Source: Bacillota bacterium | GTDB lineage: Bacteria > Bacillota > Clostridia > Oscillospirales > Ruminococcaceae | Assembly (NCBI GenBank): GCA_023421245.1 | Contig: JAEZTV010000027.1 | Coordinates: forward strand, 62,001 to 126,000 | Direction: 5' to 3' | Length of the DNA: 64,000 nucleotides | Part shown: positions 31,778 through 40,401 of the stretch, piece after piece | Layout of the letters: every line of letters begins with the position of its first letter | How positions within the stretch are numbered: position 1 is the stretch's first letter | The notes under the pieces: model-generated | Told to the model about the DNA's origin: nothing | What the model saw: the letters and a program-made list of their open reading frames with translations, nothing else | Databases searched by the model: none | Position numbers and translations under genes: made by a program

Positions 31778-33016
31778 ATGGGACTGTTTTCAAAGAAAAA
31801 ATCAAAAATTACCGATAGCCTCAGCACCTCAAGAAGCATTTTCTGGGGCGGTTCAACCTCCGGCACATATGTCAATGAAACTACCGCCATGCAAACGGCG
31901 GCGGTTTATTCCTGTGTACGGGTAATTTCGGAGGCAGTCGCCTGTCTGCCCCTCCATGTATACCGTTATGAGGAAAACGGTTCTCGGATCATCCCGGAAC
32001 ATCATCTGTATAACATTCTGCACAACGCGCCGAACACTGAAATGACCAGCTTCGTATTCCGGGAAACACTTATGAGCCATCTGCTTTTATGGGGCAACGC
32101 CTACGCGCAGATCATTCGGGACGGCAGCGGTCGGGTGCGGGCGCTGTATCCGCTGCTTCCGAGCAAAATGGATGTCAGCCGGAACGAAAACGGACAGATT
32201 TATTATACCTACTGGCGCGACAAAGACGAGAGCCGCCCGCATGAGAAAAGCGGCGGCGTGGTGCTGTCGCGGGACGATGTTCTGCACATTCCGGGACTGA
32301 GTTATGACGGGCTGGTGGGTTATTCACCCATCGCCCTCGCCAGAAACGCGGTGGGCATGGCGATAGCCACTGAGGATTACGGAGCCAGCTTTTTTGCCAA
32401 CGGAGCAAACCCCGGAGGTATTCTGGAGCATCCCGGTACGATTAAAAATCCGGGCGGCATCCGGGACTCTTGGGAAGCGCTGTATAAAGGGGCGAAGAAC
32501 TCCGGCAAGGTGGCTGTGCTGGAGGACGGACTGAAATTCCATCAGGTGAGCATCCCGCCCGAACAGGCGCAGTTTTTGGAAACACGCAAGTTTCAGCTGA
32601 ATGAAATCGCCCGGATTTTTCGCATCCCGCCACACATGATCGGCGATCTGGAAAAATCATCGTTCAGCAACATTGAACAGCAGTCCTTGGAATTTGTAAA
32701 ATACACCCTTGATCCTTGGGTAGTGCGCTGGGAGCAATCTATGCACCAAACCCTTATCCTGCCCTCCGAGAAAGACGCGGTGTTCCTCAAATTCAATCTG
32801 GACGGTCTGCTCCGGGGCGATTATGAAACCCGCATGAAGGGCTACTCTATCGGCATCCAGAACGGTTTTATGAGTCCGAATGATGTGAGAAAGTTGGAGA
32901 ACATGAACTTGATTCCCGATGAGGAGGGCGGTAACAACTACATGGTCAACGGCAACATGGTAAAACTTGCCGATGTCGGTGCGGCATACGGTAAAAACGG
33001 AGGTGATGAGAAATGA
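31778..33016 (+). CDS. Portal protein, HK97 family
   Basis: A 412-residue protein with portal hallmarks: AVYSCVRVISEAVACLPLHVYR, MSHLLLWGNAYAQIIRD, PLLPSKM, DVLHIPGLSYDGLVGYSPI and FRIPPHMIGDLEKSSFSNIEQQSLEFVKYTL. It forms the dodecameric ring through which DNA enters and to which the tail connects. It starts 10 bases after terminase, and its stop overlaps the protease start (ATGA). Confidence 0.96.
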   Translation: MGLFSKKKSKITDSLSTSRSIFWGGSTSGTYVNETTAMQTAAVYSCVRVISEAVACLPLHVYRYEENGSRIIPEHHLYNILHNAPNTEMTSFVFRETLMSHLLLWGNAYAQIIRDGSGRVRALYPLLPSKMDVSRNENGQIYYTYWRDKDESRPHEKSGGVVLSRDDVLHIPGLSYDGLVGYSPIALARNAVGMAIATEDYGASFFANGANPGGILEHPGTIKNPGGIRDSWEALYKGAKNSGKVAVLEDGLKFHQVSIPPEQAQFLETRKFQLNEIARIFRIPPHMIGDLEKSSFSNIEQQSLEFVKYTLDPWVVRWEQSMHQTLILPSEKDAVFLKFNLDGLLRGDYETRMKGYSIGIQNGFMSPNDVRKLENMNLIPDEEGGNNYMVNGNMVKLADVGAAYGKNGGDEK

Positions 33017-33738
33017 GGAAATTCTGGAACTTTTCCCAATCGGACAGCGAAGGGCGCACCCTGTTCCTCGACGGTGCAATCTCGGATGAAACGTGGTGGG
33101 GCGATGAAATCACACCAAAGCTGTTCCGGAATGAACTGGAGTCAGGCAGCGGTGATATATCGGTCTGGATCAACTCGCCCGGCGGGGATGTGTTCGCCGC
33201 CGCGCAGATCTACAATATGCTTAAGGAATACGCCGGGAAGGTTACCGTGAAAATCGACGGCATCGCCGCCTCTGCCGCTTCCGTGGTTGCCATGTCCGGC
33301 GATGAGGTGTATATGTCCCCGGTTGCCAATATGATGATCCATAATCCTGCCACCATCGCCATCGGTGACAGCGAGGAAATGCTCCGCGCCAAACGGATGC
33401 TGGATGAGGTCAAGGAATCCATCATCAACGCATATGAAATTAAAAGCAAACAGTCCCGCGATGCCCTGTCCGAAATGATGAACACGGAATTTTGGATGGA
33501 CGCGCACAAAGCGGTGGAGCTGGGATTTGCCGATGGTATTCTGTATGAGGATGCCGAGCCGAAAAAGAATCGAAAAGGACGCGAGGGTTATGCTTTTTCC
33601 CGCATGGCGGTGATGAACTCCCTGCTGGAAAAATTCACGGCACATCCGACGGAATCTCCGGGGGATGTACCCTATGCTATATTAAATACCCGAATTCAAT
33701 CTATCAAAAAAATGGGAGGATTTGATGACCATGAGTAA
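33013..33738 (+). CDS. Head maturation protease, ClpP-like
   Basis: A 241-residue ClpP/S49-type serine protease. The oxyanion region is INSPGGDVFAAAQIYN, the catalytic serine is probably S87 in IDGIAASAAS, and the histidine is H110 in NMMIHNPAT. It removes the delta domain or scaffold from capsid subunits during maturation. It overlaps portal and capsid genes at both ends, so portal, protease and capsid are translated as a coupled set. Confidence 0.94.
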   Translation: MRKFWNFSQSDSEGRTLFLDGAISDETWWGDEITPKLFRNELESGSGDISVWINSPGGDVFAAAQIYNMLKEYAGKVTVKIDGIAASAASVVAMSGDEVYMSPVANMMIHNPATIAIGDSEEMLRAKRMLDEVKESIINAYEIKSKQSRDALSEMMNTEFWMDAHKAVELGFADGILYEDAEPKKNRKGREGYAFSRMAVMNSLLEKFTAHPTESPGDVPYAILNTRIQSIKKMGGFDDHE

Positions 33739-34900
33739 AATCATTGAACTGCGCGATAAGAGAGCCAAGGCGTGGGAGGCGGCAAAAGCATTTTTAGACA
33801 ACAAGCGTGGCACAAACGATATGCTGACCGCCGAGGACGCCGCGGTCTATGACAAAATGGAAGCAGAGGTTGTGGATTTAGGCAAGGAGATCGAACGGTT
33901 GGAGCGTGGGCAAGCGATTGACCGGGAGCTTACTACACCCACATCACAGCCACTGACAAATAGCCCCAGAAAGTCCGGAAAAGCCTCGGATGAGTATAAA
34001 ACTGCGTTCTGGAATGCCATGCGCGGTCGAAAAATTTCAAATGCCCTTCAGATAGGCGAGGATTCCGAGGGCGGATATCTTGTTCCTGACGAATTTGAAC
34101 GCACACTTATTGAGGCGCTGGAGGAACAGAATATTTTTCGTCAGATTGCCCGCATTATTCAGACGAGCAGCGGCGAACGCAAAATTCCTGTGGTGGCTAC
34201 CAAAGGTACTGCAAATTGGGTGGATGAGGGCGGCGAAATCACCGACAGCGACGACAGCTTCACACAGGTGACTTTGGGCGCGTTCAAACTTGCCACGATG
34301 ATGAAGGTCAGCGATGAACTGATGAACGACTCCGCATTTGATCTTGAAAGCTATATCGCCCGCGAATTTGCCCGCCGTATCGGCGTGAAGGAAGAAGAAG
34401 CCTTCCTGACCGGTGACGGCTCTGGTAAGCCCACCGGCATTCTCAAGGCGACTGGCGGCGCACAGGTAGGCGTGACAGCGGCGTCCGATACCGCCATCAC
34501 GATGGATGAAATGATTGATTTGTACCACAGCCTGAAATCCCCTTATCGCAACAAAGCGGTGTTTATTACCGGCGACACCACGGTCAAAACGCTCCGCAAG
34601 CTGAAAGACGGACAGGGGCAATATCTCTGGCAGCCCTCTGTTCGGGAAGGTGCGCCGGATACCCTGCTCGGCAAACCGCTGTATACCTCCGCGTTCATGC
34701 CCACGATTGCGGCAAGTGCCAAAACCGTAGCGTTCGGTGATTTTTCTTACTACTGGATTGCCGACCGTCAGGGGCGGATCTTCAAGCGCCTGAATGAACT
34801 GTTTGCCACCACCGGGCAGATCGGCTTTATTGCCACACAGCGCGTGGATGGAAAATTGATTCTGCCGGAAGCCGTCAAGGTGCTTCAGCAGAAAGCATAG
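33731..34900 (+). CDS. Major capsid protein, HK97 fold
   Basis: A 389-residue protein. Residues 1-90 are a charged, helical delta-like region (MSKIIELRDKRAKAWEAAKAFL...EIERLERGQ) that the protease probably removes. The rest is the HK97 core (SEGGYLVPDEFERTLIEALEEQNIFRQIARI, KVSDELMNDSAFDLESYIAREFARRIGVKEEEAFLTGDGSGKPTG). ATG 33731 is 10 bases after GGAGGA and overlaps the protease stop (ATGAGTAA), so it is preferred over the ATG at 33725. Confidence 0.95.
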   Translation: MSKIIELRDKRAKAWEAAKAFLDNKRGTNDMLTAEDAAVYDKMEAEVVDLGKEIERLERGQAIDRELTTPTSQPLTNSPRKSGKASDEYKTAFWNAMRGRKISNALQIGEDSEGGYLVPDEFERTLIEALEEQNIFRQIARIIQTSSGERKIPVVATKGTANWVDEGGEITDSDDSFTQVTLGAFKLATMMKVSDELMNDSAFDLESYIAREFARRIGVKEEEAFLTGDGSGKPTGILKATGGAQVGVTAASDTAITMDEMIDLYHSLKSPYRNKAVFITGDTTVKTLRKLKDGQGQYLWQPSVREGAPDTLLGKPLYTSAFMPTIAASAKTVAFGDFSYYWIADRQGRIFKRLNELFATTGQIGFIATQRVDGKLILPEAVKVLQQKA

Positions 34901-34910
34901 GAGGTGCGGT

Positions 34911-35276
34911 ATGAGTTACAACACTAAAAATTACACCGAACAGGGCGGCGAAAAAACCGTCATTGGCGGTACTTTGGAAATCAAGGCGGGCGCGACTGTG
35001 ACAGGTCTTGCGGCTAATCCCTTGCTTGCAGCCACTGAAACCGATTTTGGCGGTATAAAAGCCGTGGAAAAGGAAGAAACAGACACTGTTCCTGCTAAAA
35101 TCGGCGCAGACGGCAATCTTTATGTGCCAACATATCCCATCATAGCGGAAATCCCTGTCGCGGAATATATGGCGGACAGTACTGCCGAGGACTTACCCAC
35201 GCTGCTTGCCGATTTCAACGCACTGCTTGCCAAACTCCGTGCGGCGGGACTGATGGCGGCAGAGCCGGAAGATTAA
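34911..35276 (+). CDS. Head fiber-like decoration protein
   Basis: A 121-residue protein. MSYNTKNYTEQGGEKTVIGGTLEIKAGATVTGL is the opening I recall for phage head fiber proteins of Firmicutes prophages, which sit directly after the capsid gene. Repeated short beta turns come first, and the last 30 residues form a helix (LPTLLADFNALLAKLRAAGLM). It may decorate the capsid surface. Confidence 0.75.
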   Translation: MSYNTKNYTEQGGEKTVIGGTLEIKAGATVTGLAANPLLAATETDFGGIKAVEKEETDTVPAKIGADGNLYVPTYPIIAEIPVAEYMADSTAEDLPTLLADFNALLAKLRAAGLMAAEPED

Positions 35277-35294
35277 CGGAAGGATGGCGGCGGT

Positions 35295-35633
35295 ATGACT
35301 CTGCTTGAAAAAGTCAAAGAGAACCTGATTCTCGCCCATAATGAGGATGACGCGCTGCTGGAACGCTTTCTGGCGGCAGCTACCGCCTATGCCGAGAGTT
35401 TCCAACACCTGCCCGCAGGATATTACTCTGAAAGCAACGCCGAAGGCGAAATGGGTGAAGCGTCACGCTTCCCACCCACCACGGAACAGGCGGTCATCAT
35501 GCTGGCTTCCCACTTTTACGAATCCCGCGACGGTTCGACCGGCGGCTTCTTTGCCGACAGCGTTCAAGCGGGGCAGCAAGTATGGAACACGGTGAATATG
35601 CTCTTGCGGCTCGACCGGGACTGGAAGGTGTGA
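35295..35633 (+). CDS. Head-tail connector protein (gp6-like)
   Basis: A 112-residue helical adaptor of the HK97 gp6 / phage connect type: LLEKVKENLILAHNEDDALLERFLAAATAYAESF, then VIMLASHFYESRDG and a C-terminal NTVNMLLRLDRDW. It binds under the portal and starts the head-tail connector. GGCGGT precedes the ATG. Confidence 0.85.
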   Translation: MTLLEKVKENLILAHNEDDALLERFLAAATAYAESFQHLPAGYYSESNAEGEMGEASRFPPTTEQAVIMLASHFYESRDGSTGGFFADSVQAGQQVWNTVNMLLRLDRDWKV

Positions 35634-35656
35634 AAATTGAAAGCGAGGTTTCAATT

Positions 35657-35992
35657 GTGAGTTTCGGAAAAATGAACACACCCATCCAAATCATTCAGGT
35701 TACACTGGGCAAGGATGCGGAGGGTTTTGCCGTTCCCACGGAAATTGTGCTGGCAAATGTCCGCGCCTACCGTGAGGAGCGACACGGCAACGAACGATGG
35801 GCAAACCGCGCCGTATGGTCTGCGGCAACCAGCCTCTTTCGTTTCCGGGTGATTCCCGGTATCAATGTCACTGCCTCCCTGCGGATCGGGTGCGGTGAGG
35901 AGCGCTTTCGGATTACCAGTGTGGAAAATGTGCGTGGGCGCGGAATGTATCTTGAGGTGCTGGCAGAGAAATTAGAGCCGTCCGGGAATTGA
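35657..35992 (+). CDS. Head closure / head-tail adaptor protein
   Basis: A 111-residue beta-barrel adaptor with MSFGKMNTPIQIIQVTLGKDAEGF..., EERHGNERWANRAVWSAATSLFRFR and FRITSVENVRGRGMYLEVLAEK. GTG at 35657 has GCGAGG 8 bases upstream and restores the MSFGKM opening usual in this family, so a longer frame from 35582 is rejected. It closes the connector after packaging and docks the tail. Confidence 0.85.
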   Translation: MSFGKMNTPIQIIQVTLGKDAEGFAVPTEIVLANVRAYREERHGNERWANRAVWSAATSLFRFRVIPGINVTASLRIGCGEERFRITSVENVRGRGMYLEVLAEKLEPSGN

Positions 35993-36002
35993 GGTGAACG
36001 AT

Positions 36003-36434
36003 ATGGCACGAGCAGAATTTAAGATGCCGGAGGACTTTCTATCAAAGGTTTCCAAATTAGCTGACAAAACTGATGAAATCCTGCCTCGTGTTCTGGAGGC
36101 AGGAGGCGAAGTGGCGCTGGATGCGGTGCGTGATAATCTCAGCGCTGTGGTTGGCAGGAATACGCAGTACCCCTCCCGTTCCACTGGTGAACTGGAGCAG
36201 TCACTCGGTCTTTCTCCCGCCAAAATGGATAAGAATGGCAACTTTAATGTCAAGGTCGGCTTTTCCGAGCCGCGCTCTGACGGGGGTTCCAACGCCAAAA
36301 TCGCCAACATTCTGGAATACGGCAAGCACGGTCAGCCGCCGAAGCCTTTTCTGAAGCCCGCCAAAACCGCCAGCCGGAAGCCCGCAATTGAGGCGATGAA
36401 GGCAAAGCTGGAGGAGGAAATCGAAAATCTATGA
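36003..36434 (+). CDS. HK97 gp10-like tail completion protein
   Basis: A 143-residue protein of the HK97-gp10/minor tail family: a helical N-terminus (MPEDFLSKVSKLADKTDEILPRVLEAGGEVALDAVRDNL), LEQSLGLSPAKMDKNGNFNVKVGF, and IANILEYGKHGQPPKPFLKPA, the typical E.G...QP.RPFL element. It sits at the top of the tail tube. The ATG at 36003 is 8 bases after GAGG. Confidence 0.85.
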   Translation: MARAEFKMPEDFLSKVSKLADKTDEILPRVLEAGGEVALDAVRDNLSAVVGRNTQYPSRSTGELEQSLGLSPAKMDKNGNFNVKVGFSEPRSDGGSNAKIANILEYGKHGQPPKPFLKPAKTASRKPAIEAMKAKLEEEIENL

Positions 36435-36772
36435 ATATTTTGCAGGAATTAAACACCCTGCTGGACGCTATTCCGATCCGAGTAGAAACCGGGGTGTTTT
36501 CAGATACATCGCCGGACGAATATGCGGTCATTACGCCTCTGACGGATGATTTTCCGCTGTTCGGCGACAACCAGCCGGAATATGAAACACAGGAGGTGCG
36601 GCTGTCTCTTTATTCAAAGGGTAATTACCTGAGCATGAAAAATAAAGTGGTGAACGCCCTGCTGAACAAAGGCTTCACCATCACGGGGCGGCAATACATC
36701 GCCCATGAGGACGATACCGGCTACCACCATTACGCCGTGGACACGGCAAAATTATATCGATTGGAGGATTGA
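36431..36772 (+). CDS. Tail terminator-like protein
   Basis: A 113-residue protein with the size, place and fold pattern of siphovirus tail terminators (LNTLLDAIPIRVETGVF....YAVITPLTDDF.....QEVRLSLYSKGNY). It starts inside the stop of the previous gene (ATGA) and is followed by the major tail gene. Such proteins cap the tail tube and join it to the connector. Confidence 0.75.
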   Translation: MNILQELNTLLDAIPIRVETGVFSDTSPDEYAVITPLTDDFPLFGDNQPEYETQEVRLSLYSKGNYLSMKNKVVNALLNKGFTITGRQYIAHEDDTGYHHYAVDTAKLYRLED

Positions 36773-36774
36773 AA

Positions 36775-37383
36775 ATGGCGACCATTGGCATGGATAAACT
36801 TTACTATGCAAAAATCACTGAGGATGCTAACGGCGAGGAAACCTATGGCGTTCCGACTTCATTGGCAAAAGCCATTAAAGCGGATTTGTCCATTGAACTT
36901 GCCGAGGCGACGCTGTATGCGGATGACGCGACCGCATATGTGATTAAGGATTTCAAATCCGGCACACTCTCGCTGGGGATCGATGATATCGGCACTGCCG
37001 CCGCGCAGGACTTGACCGGGGCAATCATCGACGACAACGGTGTTCTGGTTTCAGCAAGCGAAAACGACGGCGCTCTTGTTGCCGTGGGCTTCCGCGCCCT
37101 TAAGCCTGACAACAGATACCGTTATTTCTGGCTGTATCGGATAAAATTCGGTATCCCGGCGACCAACCTACAGACCAAAGGTGATTCCATCACCTTCCAG
37201 ACCCCGACCATCGAGGGTACGGTCATGCGCCGAAATAAGCCGGACGGTACGGGAAAGCATCCGTGGAAAGCGGAAGTGACGGAAGGCGATGCCGGGGTGT
37301 CTGTTGAAATTATTTCAGGCTGGTACAGCGAGGTATATGAGCCGGTTTTTAATAGCACACCTGAACCGCCGGAGGAGGGCTGA
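36775..37383 (+). CDS. Major tail protein (phi13-type)
   Basis: A 202-residue tube subunit. MATIGMDKLYYAKITEDANGEETYG, an internal ADLSIELAEATLYADDA strand region and GTLSLGIDDIGTAAAQDLTGA are typical of phi13-family major tail proteins, with the usual Pro-rich end (NSTPEPPEEG). GGAGG lies 7 bases before the ATG at 36775. Confidence 0.92.
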   Translation: MATIGMDKLYYAKITEDANGEETYGVPTSLAKAIKADLSIELAEATLYADDATAYVIKDFKSGTLSLGIDDIGTAAAQDLTGAIIDDNGVLVSASENDGALVAVGFRALKPDNRYRYFWLYRIKFGIPATNLQTKGDSITFQTPTIEGTVMRRNKPDGTGKHPWKAEVTEGDAGVSVEIISGWYSEVYEPVFNSTPEPPEEG

Positions 37384-37385
37384 TT

Positions 37386-37775
37386 ATGGAAAACGAACGC
37401 AGTGCATTTATTAATATCGGCGGTGAGCAGTATGAACTGATCCTCACTACCAAAGCGACTAAAGCCATCGCCAGCCGCTACGGCGGGCTGGAAAACCTCG
37501 GTGAACGGCTGATGAAAGCGGAAAATTTTGAAATGGCACTGGACGAAATCGTCTGGCTGCTTACGCTGATGGCGAATCAGTCCATCCTGATTTACAACCT
37601 CAAGCATAAAGATGCGCCGAAGGAACTGCTCACCGAGGAGGAAGTGGAACTGCTGACCTCTCCGCTGGAATTGGCATCCTACAAAAACGCCATCACTGAA
37701 GCCATGTTCAAGGGAACGGCACGAAATGTGGTAAGCGAGGGCGATGACGGCTCAAAAAACCAGCCAGGCGCGTGA
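37386..37775 (+). CDS. Tail assembly chaperone, gpG-like
   Basis: A 129-residue helical protein between the major tail and tape measure genes, the fixed place of gpG. FINIGGEQYELILTTKATKAIASRYGGLENLGERLM begins like other clostridial tail chaperones. Near its end the frame carries a -1 slippery heptamer (37754-37760) that would join codon 125 to the next frame. It binds and folds the tape measure protein during tail assembly and is not in the mature particle. Confidence 0.88.
   Translation: MENERSAFINIGGEQYELILTTKATKAIASRYGGLENLGERLMKAENFEMALDEIVWLLTLMANQSILIYNLKHKDAPKELLTEEEVELLTSPLELASYKNAITEAMFKGTARNVVSEGDDGSKNQPGA
37754..37760 (+). other. Programmed -1 frameshift site (A AAA AAC)
   Basis: In the gpG frame the codons are TCA AAA AAC, so the heptamer A-AAA-AAC is in the exact phase for a -1 slip. 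Slipping continues as P A R R V T T A E V F into the downstream ORF and gives a fused protein of about 190 residues. This is the gpG/gpGT arrangement known from lambda and many siphoviruses. Confidence 0.85.
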
Positions 37776-37957
37776 CCACTGCCGAAGTTTTCACGCGCCT
37801 GTACTACTACGGCACTGTGCAGATGCGGCTCTCTGCCGATGAATTCTGGACGATGCCGTTTGGTTTATTTATGGACTTATGGGCTTGTCACAAGCAGTTT
37901 CTGGGGATTGAGAAGCCTTATCGGGAGAAAACGATTGATGATATTATTCCAATTTAG
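37772..37957 (+). CDS. gpT-like extension of the tail chaperone
   Basis: A 61-codon ORF in the -1 frame relative to gpG (MTTAEVFTRLYYYGTVQMRLSADEFWTMPFGLFMDLWACHKQFLG). EFW.MP.G.FMDLW is typical for the gpT part that contacts the tape measure. The GTG at 37772 has no ribosome site, so it is probably made only by frameshifting from gpG. The tape measure gene follows after 17 bases. Confidence 0.82.
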   Translation: MTTAEVFTRLYYYGTVQMRLSADEFWTMPFGLFMDLWACHKQFLGIEKPYREKTIDDIIPI

Positions 37958-37974
37958 CGAGGAGGTGACCGCAC

Positions 37975-40398
37975 ATGGCAGATGATTTTGGCTTACGCAT
38001 CGGCATCGAGGGTGAACGTGATTTCAAGAAAGCCCTCGCCGATATCAACCAGTCCTTCAAAGTCCTTGGCTCTGAAATGGCGCTGGTCACCAGCCAGTTT
38101 GATAAAAACGACAAAAGCGCTGCCGCCCTTACTTCCCGCAACGCTGTCCTCAATAAAGAGATTGATGCACAAAAAGAGAAAATCACGGCTCTTGAAGCCG
38201 CCCTTAAAAACGCCTCCGAGAGTTTCGGTGAGAATGACCGCCGTACCCAGAACTGGCAAATTCAGCTGAACAGGGCGCAAGCGGAACTGAACGACATGGA
38301 GCGCGAACTTGAGGAATCTACCGATGATGCGGACGATCTCGGTGAAAAGCTTACGGAAACGGGCGATGAAGCCGAAAAATCCGGCTCAAAATTTGAGAAG
38401 CTGGGCGGCGTTCTGAAGGGAATCGGCGTGGCGATGGGTGCGGTTGCTGTCGCGGCAGGTGCTGCGGCGATTAAACTCGGCAAAGAAGTGGTTCAGCAAT
38501 TCGGTGAGTTAGAGCAGAATTTGGGCGGTTCGGAAGCTGTGTTCGGCAATTATGCCGCCTCCATCCAGAAAACCGGGGAAGAAGCATATAAAAACCTCGG
38601 CGTTTCACAAAGTCAGTACCTCGCTACCGCCAACAAAATGGGTGCGTTATTTCAAGGTTCGGGAATCGAACAACGCAAGTCGCTTGAATTGACAGAAAAG
38701 GCTATGCAGCGGGCAGCGGATATGGCTTCCGTCATGGGCATTGATATGCAGATGGCGCTGGATTCGGTGGCGGGCGCGGCAAAAGGCAACTTTACCATGA
38801 TGGATAACCTTGGTGTTGCCATGAATGCCACAACCGTCGAAGCCTACGCTCTTTCCAAAGGACTGGATTTCACTTGGGCATCAGCTTCCAATGCCGAAAA
38901 AGCCGAAGTCGCCATGCAGATGTTTTTCGAGAACACAGAGCAATATGCGGGCAACTTCGCGCGGGAATCCACCGAAACCATCACAGGTTCATTGGGTTTG
39001 TTACAAGCAGCCCTCGGTTCATTCACGGCAGGACTCGGCAATGCTGATGCCGACATGACCAACCTGACGCAGAACCTTGTGGACGCTTTTCAGTCGGTGG
39101 TTAAAAACATCGTGCCGGTGCTTGAAAATATTGTCGCGGCACTGCCGACAGCCACAGGCGCGATTCTGCAAGCGGTGGGCGACCTTTTGCCCATGCTCCT
39201 CGAAGTCGTAACGCAACTTTTCACACAGGTGCTGCAGACCATTTTGAACCTCCTGCCAAAACTCATCCCCGCCGCTGTGGATGCGGTTATGACAATCGTC
39301 GGGGCGCTGATTGACAATCTCCCGCTGTTAATCAATGCGGCGGTACAACTGGTGACAGCGCTCGTGAATGGCATCGGATCGGGATTGCCCCAATTGATCC
39401 CGGCAGCGGTGTCGGCGGTCATGCAAATTGTGCAGGGCTTGCTGGAAAATCTGCCACTCATACTGGACGCGGCGCTCCAGCTGGTCATAGGGCTGGCGGA
39501 CGGCATCCTGAACGCCATTCCTGTTTTGATTGAGGCTTTGCCGGAAGTCATTGCCGCGCTGGTCGATTTCCTCATCGGATCAATTCCTCAGATTATCGAG
39601 GCGGGCATCCGGCTTCTGACCTCGCTTATAACCGCGCTGCCTACCATCATCGAAACCGTGGTCAAGGCGATTCCGAAAATTATAGACAGCATTATCAGTG
39701 CCGTCATCGGGGCGATTCCGCTGATTACCCAGTCCGGCGTAAAACTGCTGGTGGCTTTGATTCAAGCGCTCCCGCAGATTATTTCCACTGTTGTAACTGC
39801 GATCCCGAAAATCGTGACCTCGCTGGTCAGCGCCATCATCGGAAACATCGACAAGATTATCCTCGCCGGTGTGCAGCTGCTTGTGTCACTGATTGAAAAT
39901 CTGCCGACGATTATCGTGGAGGTTGTGAAAGCAGTACCGCAGATTATCACGGCTCTGGTCAAAGGCTTCACCGGCTCAATCGGCGAAATAGCAAAAGTCG
40001 GCGGCGACCTCATCAAGGGCTTGTGGCAGGGTATTTCCGATGCGGGTGCATGGCTGTGGAGCAAAATCTCCGGCTTTTTCGGCGGCGTGGTCGACAAAAT
40101 CAAGAACTTTTTCGGCATTCATTCGCCCTCCGAACTCTTCGCGGGGATCGGGCAGAATATGGGCGAAGGCATCGGTGTGGGTTTTGAACAGGCAATGGAG
40201 CAAGTCAGCCGGGATATGCAAAGTGCGATTCCCACGAACCTCGGCGGCATGACCGTGGGGGTGAACGGCACAGGTGTTTACCCGGCAGGGGCGGTCATCC
40301 ATCAGAGCATCTCCATCACTTCGCCGAAAGCGCTCTCGGAAAAGGAAGCCGCGCGGGAATTTCGCAATCTCTCCAGAAAACTGGCATTGGGGGTGTAG
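37975..40398 (+). CDS. Tail tape measure protein
   Basis: An 807-residue protein whose length sets tail length (by the usual rule roughly a 120-nm tail). Residues 1-150 are coiled coil with a charged repeat (KEIDAQKEKITALEAALKNAS). A hydrophobic hinge (GVAMGAVAVAAGAAAIKLG) follows, then a TP901-type region. About 380-680 holds seven or more hydrophobic 38-39-residue repeats of the type LPxLIxAxVxxVxxLVxxI. The C-terminus carries FFGIHSPSELFAGIGQNMGEGIGVGFEQAM, common in Firmicutes tape measures. GAGGAGGTGA precedes the ATG. Confidence 0.95.
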   Translation: MADDFGLRIGIEGERDFKKALADINQSFKVLGSEMALVTSQFDKNDKSAAALTSRNAVLNKEIDAQKEKITALEAALKNASESFGENDRRTQNWQIQLNRAQAELNDMERELEESTDDADDLGEKLTETGDEAEKSGSKFEKLGGVLKGIGVAMGAVAVAAGAAAIKLGKEVVQQFGELEQNLGGSEAVFGNYAASIQKTGEEAYKNLGVSQSQYLATANKMGALFQGSGIEQRKSLELTEKAMQRAADMASVMGIDMQMALDSVAGAAKGNFTMMDNLGVAMNATTVEAYALSKGLDFTWASASNAEKAEVAMQMFFENTEQYAGNFARESTETITGSLGLLQAALGSFTAGLGNADADMTNLTQNLVDAFQSVVKNIVPVLENIVAALPTATGAILQAVGDLLPMLLEVVTQLFTQVLQTILNLLPKLIPAAVDAVMTIVGALIDNLPLLINAAVQLVTALVNGIGSGLPQLIPAAVSAVMQIVQGLLENLPLILDAALQLVIGLADGILNAIPVLIEALPEVIAALVDFLIGSIPQIIEAGIRLLTSLITALPTIIETVVKAIPKIIDSIISAVIGAIPLITQSGVKLLVALIQALPQIISTVVTAIPKIVTSLVSAIIGNIDKIILAGVQLLVSLIENLPTIIVEVVKAVPQIITALVKGFTGSIGEIAKVGGDLIKGLWQGISDAGAWLWSKISGFFGGVVDKIKNFFGIHSPSELFAGIGQNMGEGIGVGFEQAMEQVSRDMQSAIPTNLGGMTVGVNGTGVYPAGAVIHQSISITSPKALSEKEAAREFRNLSRKLALGV

Positions 40399-40401
40399 CT
40401 T

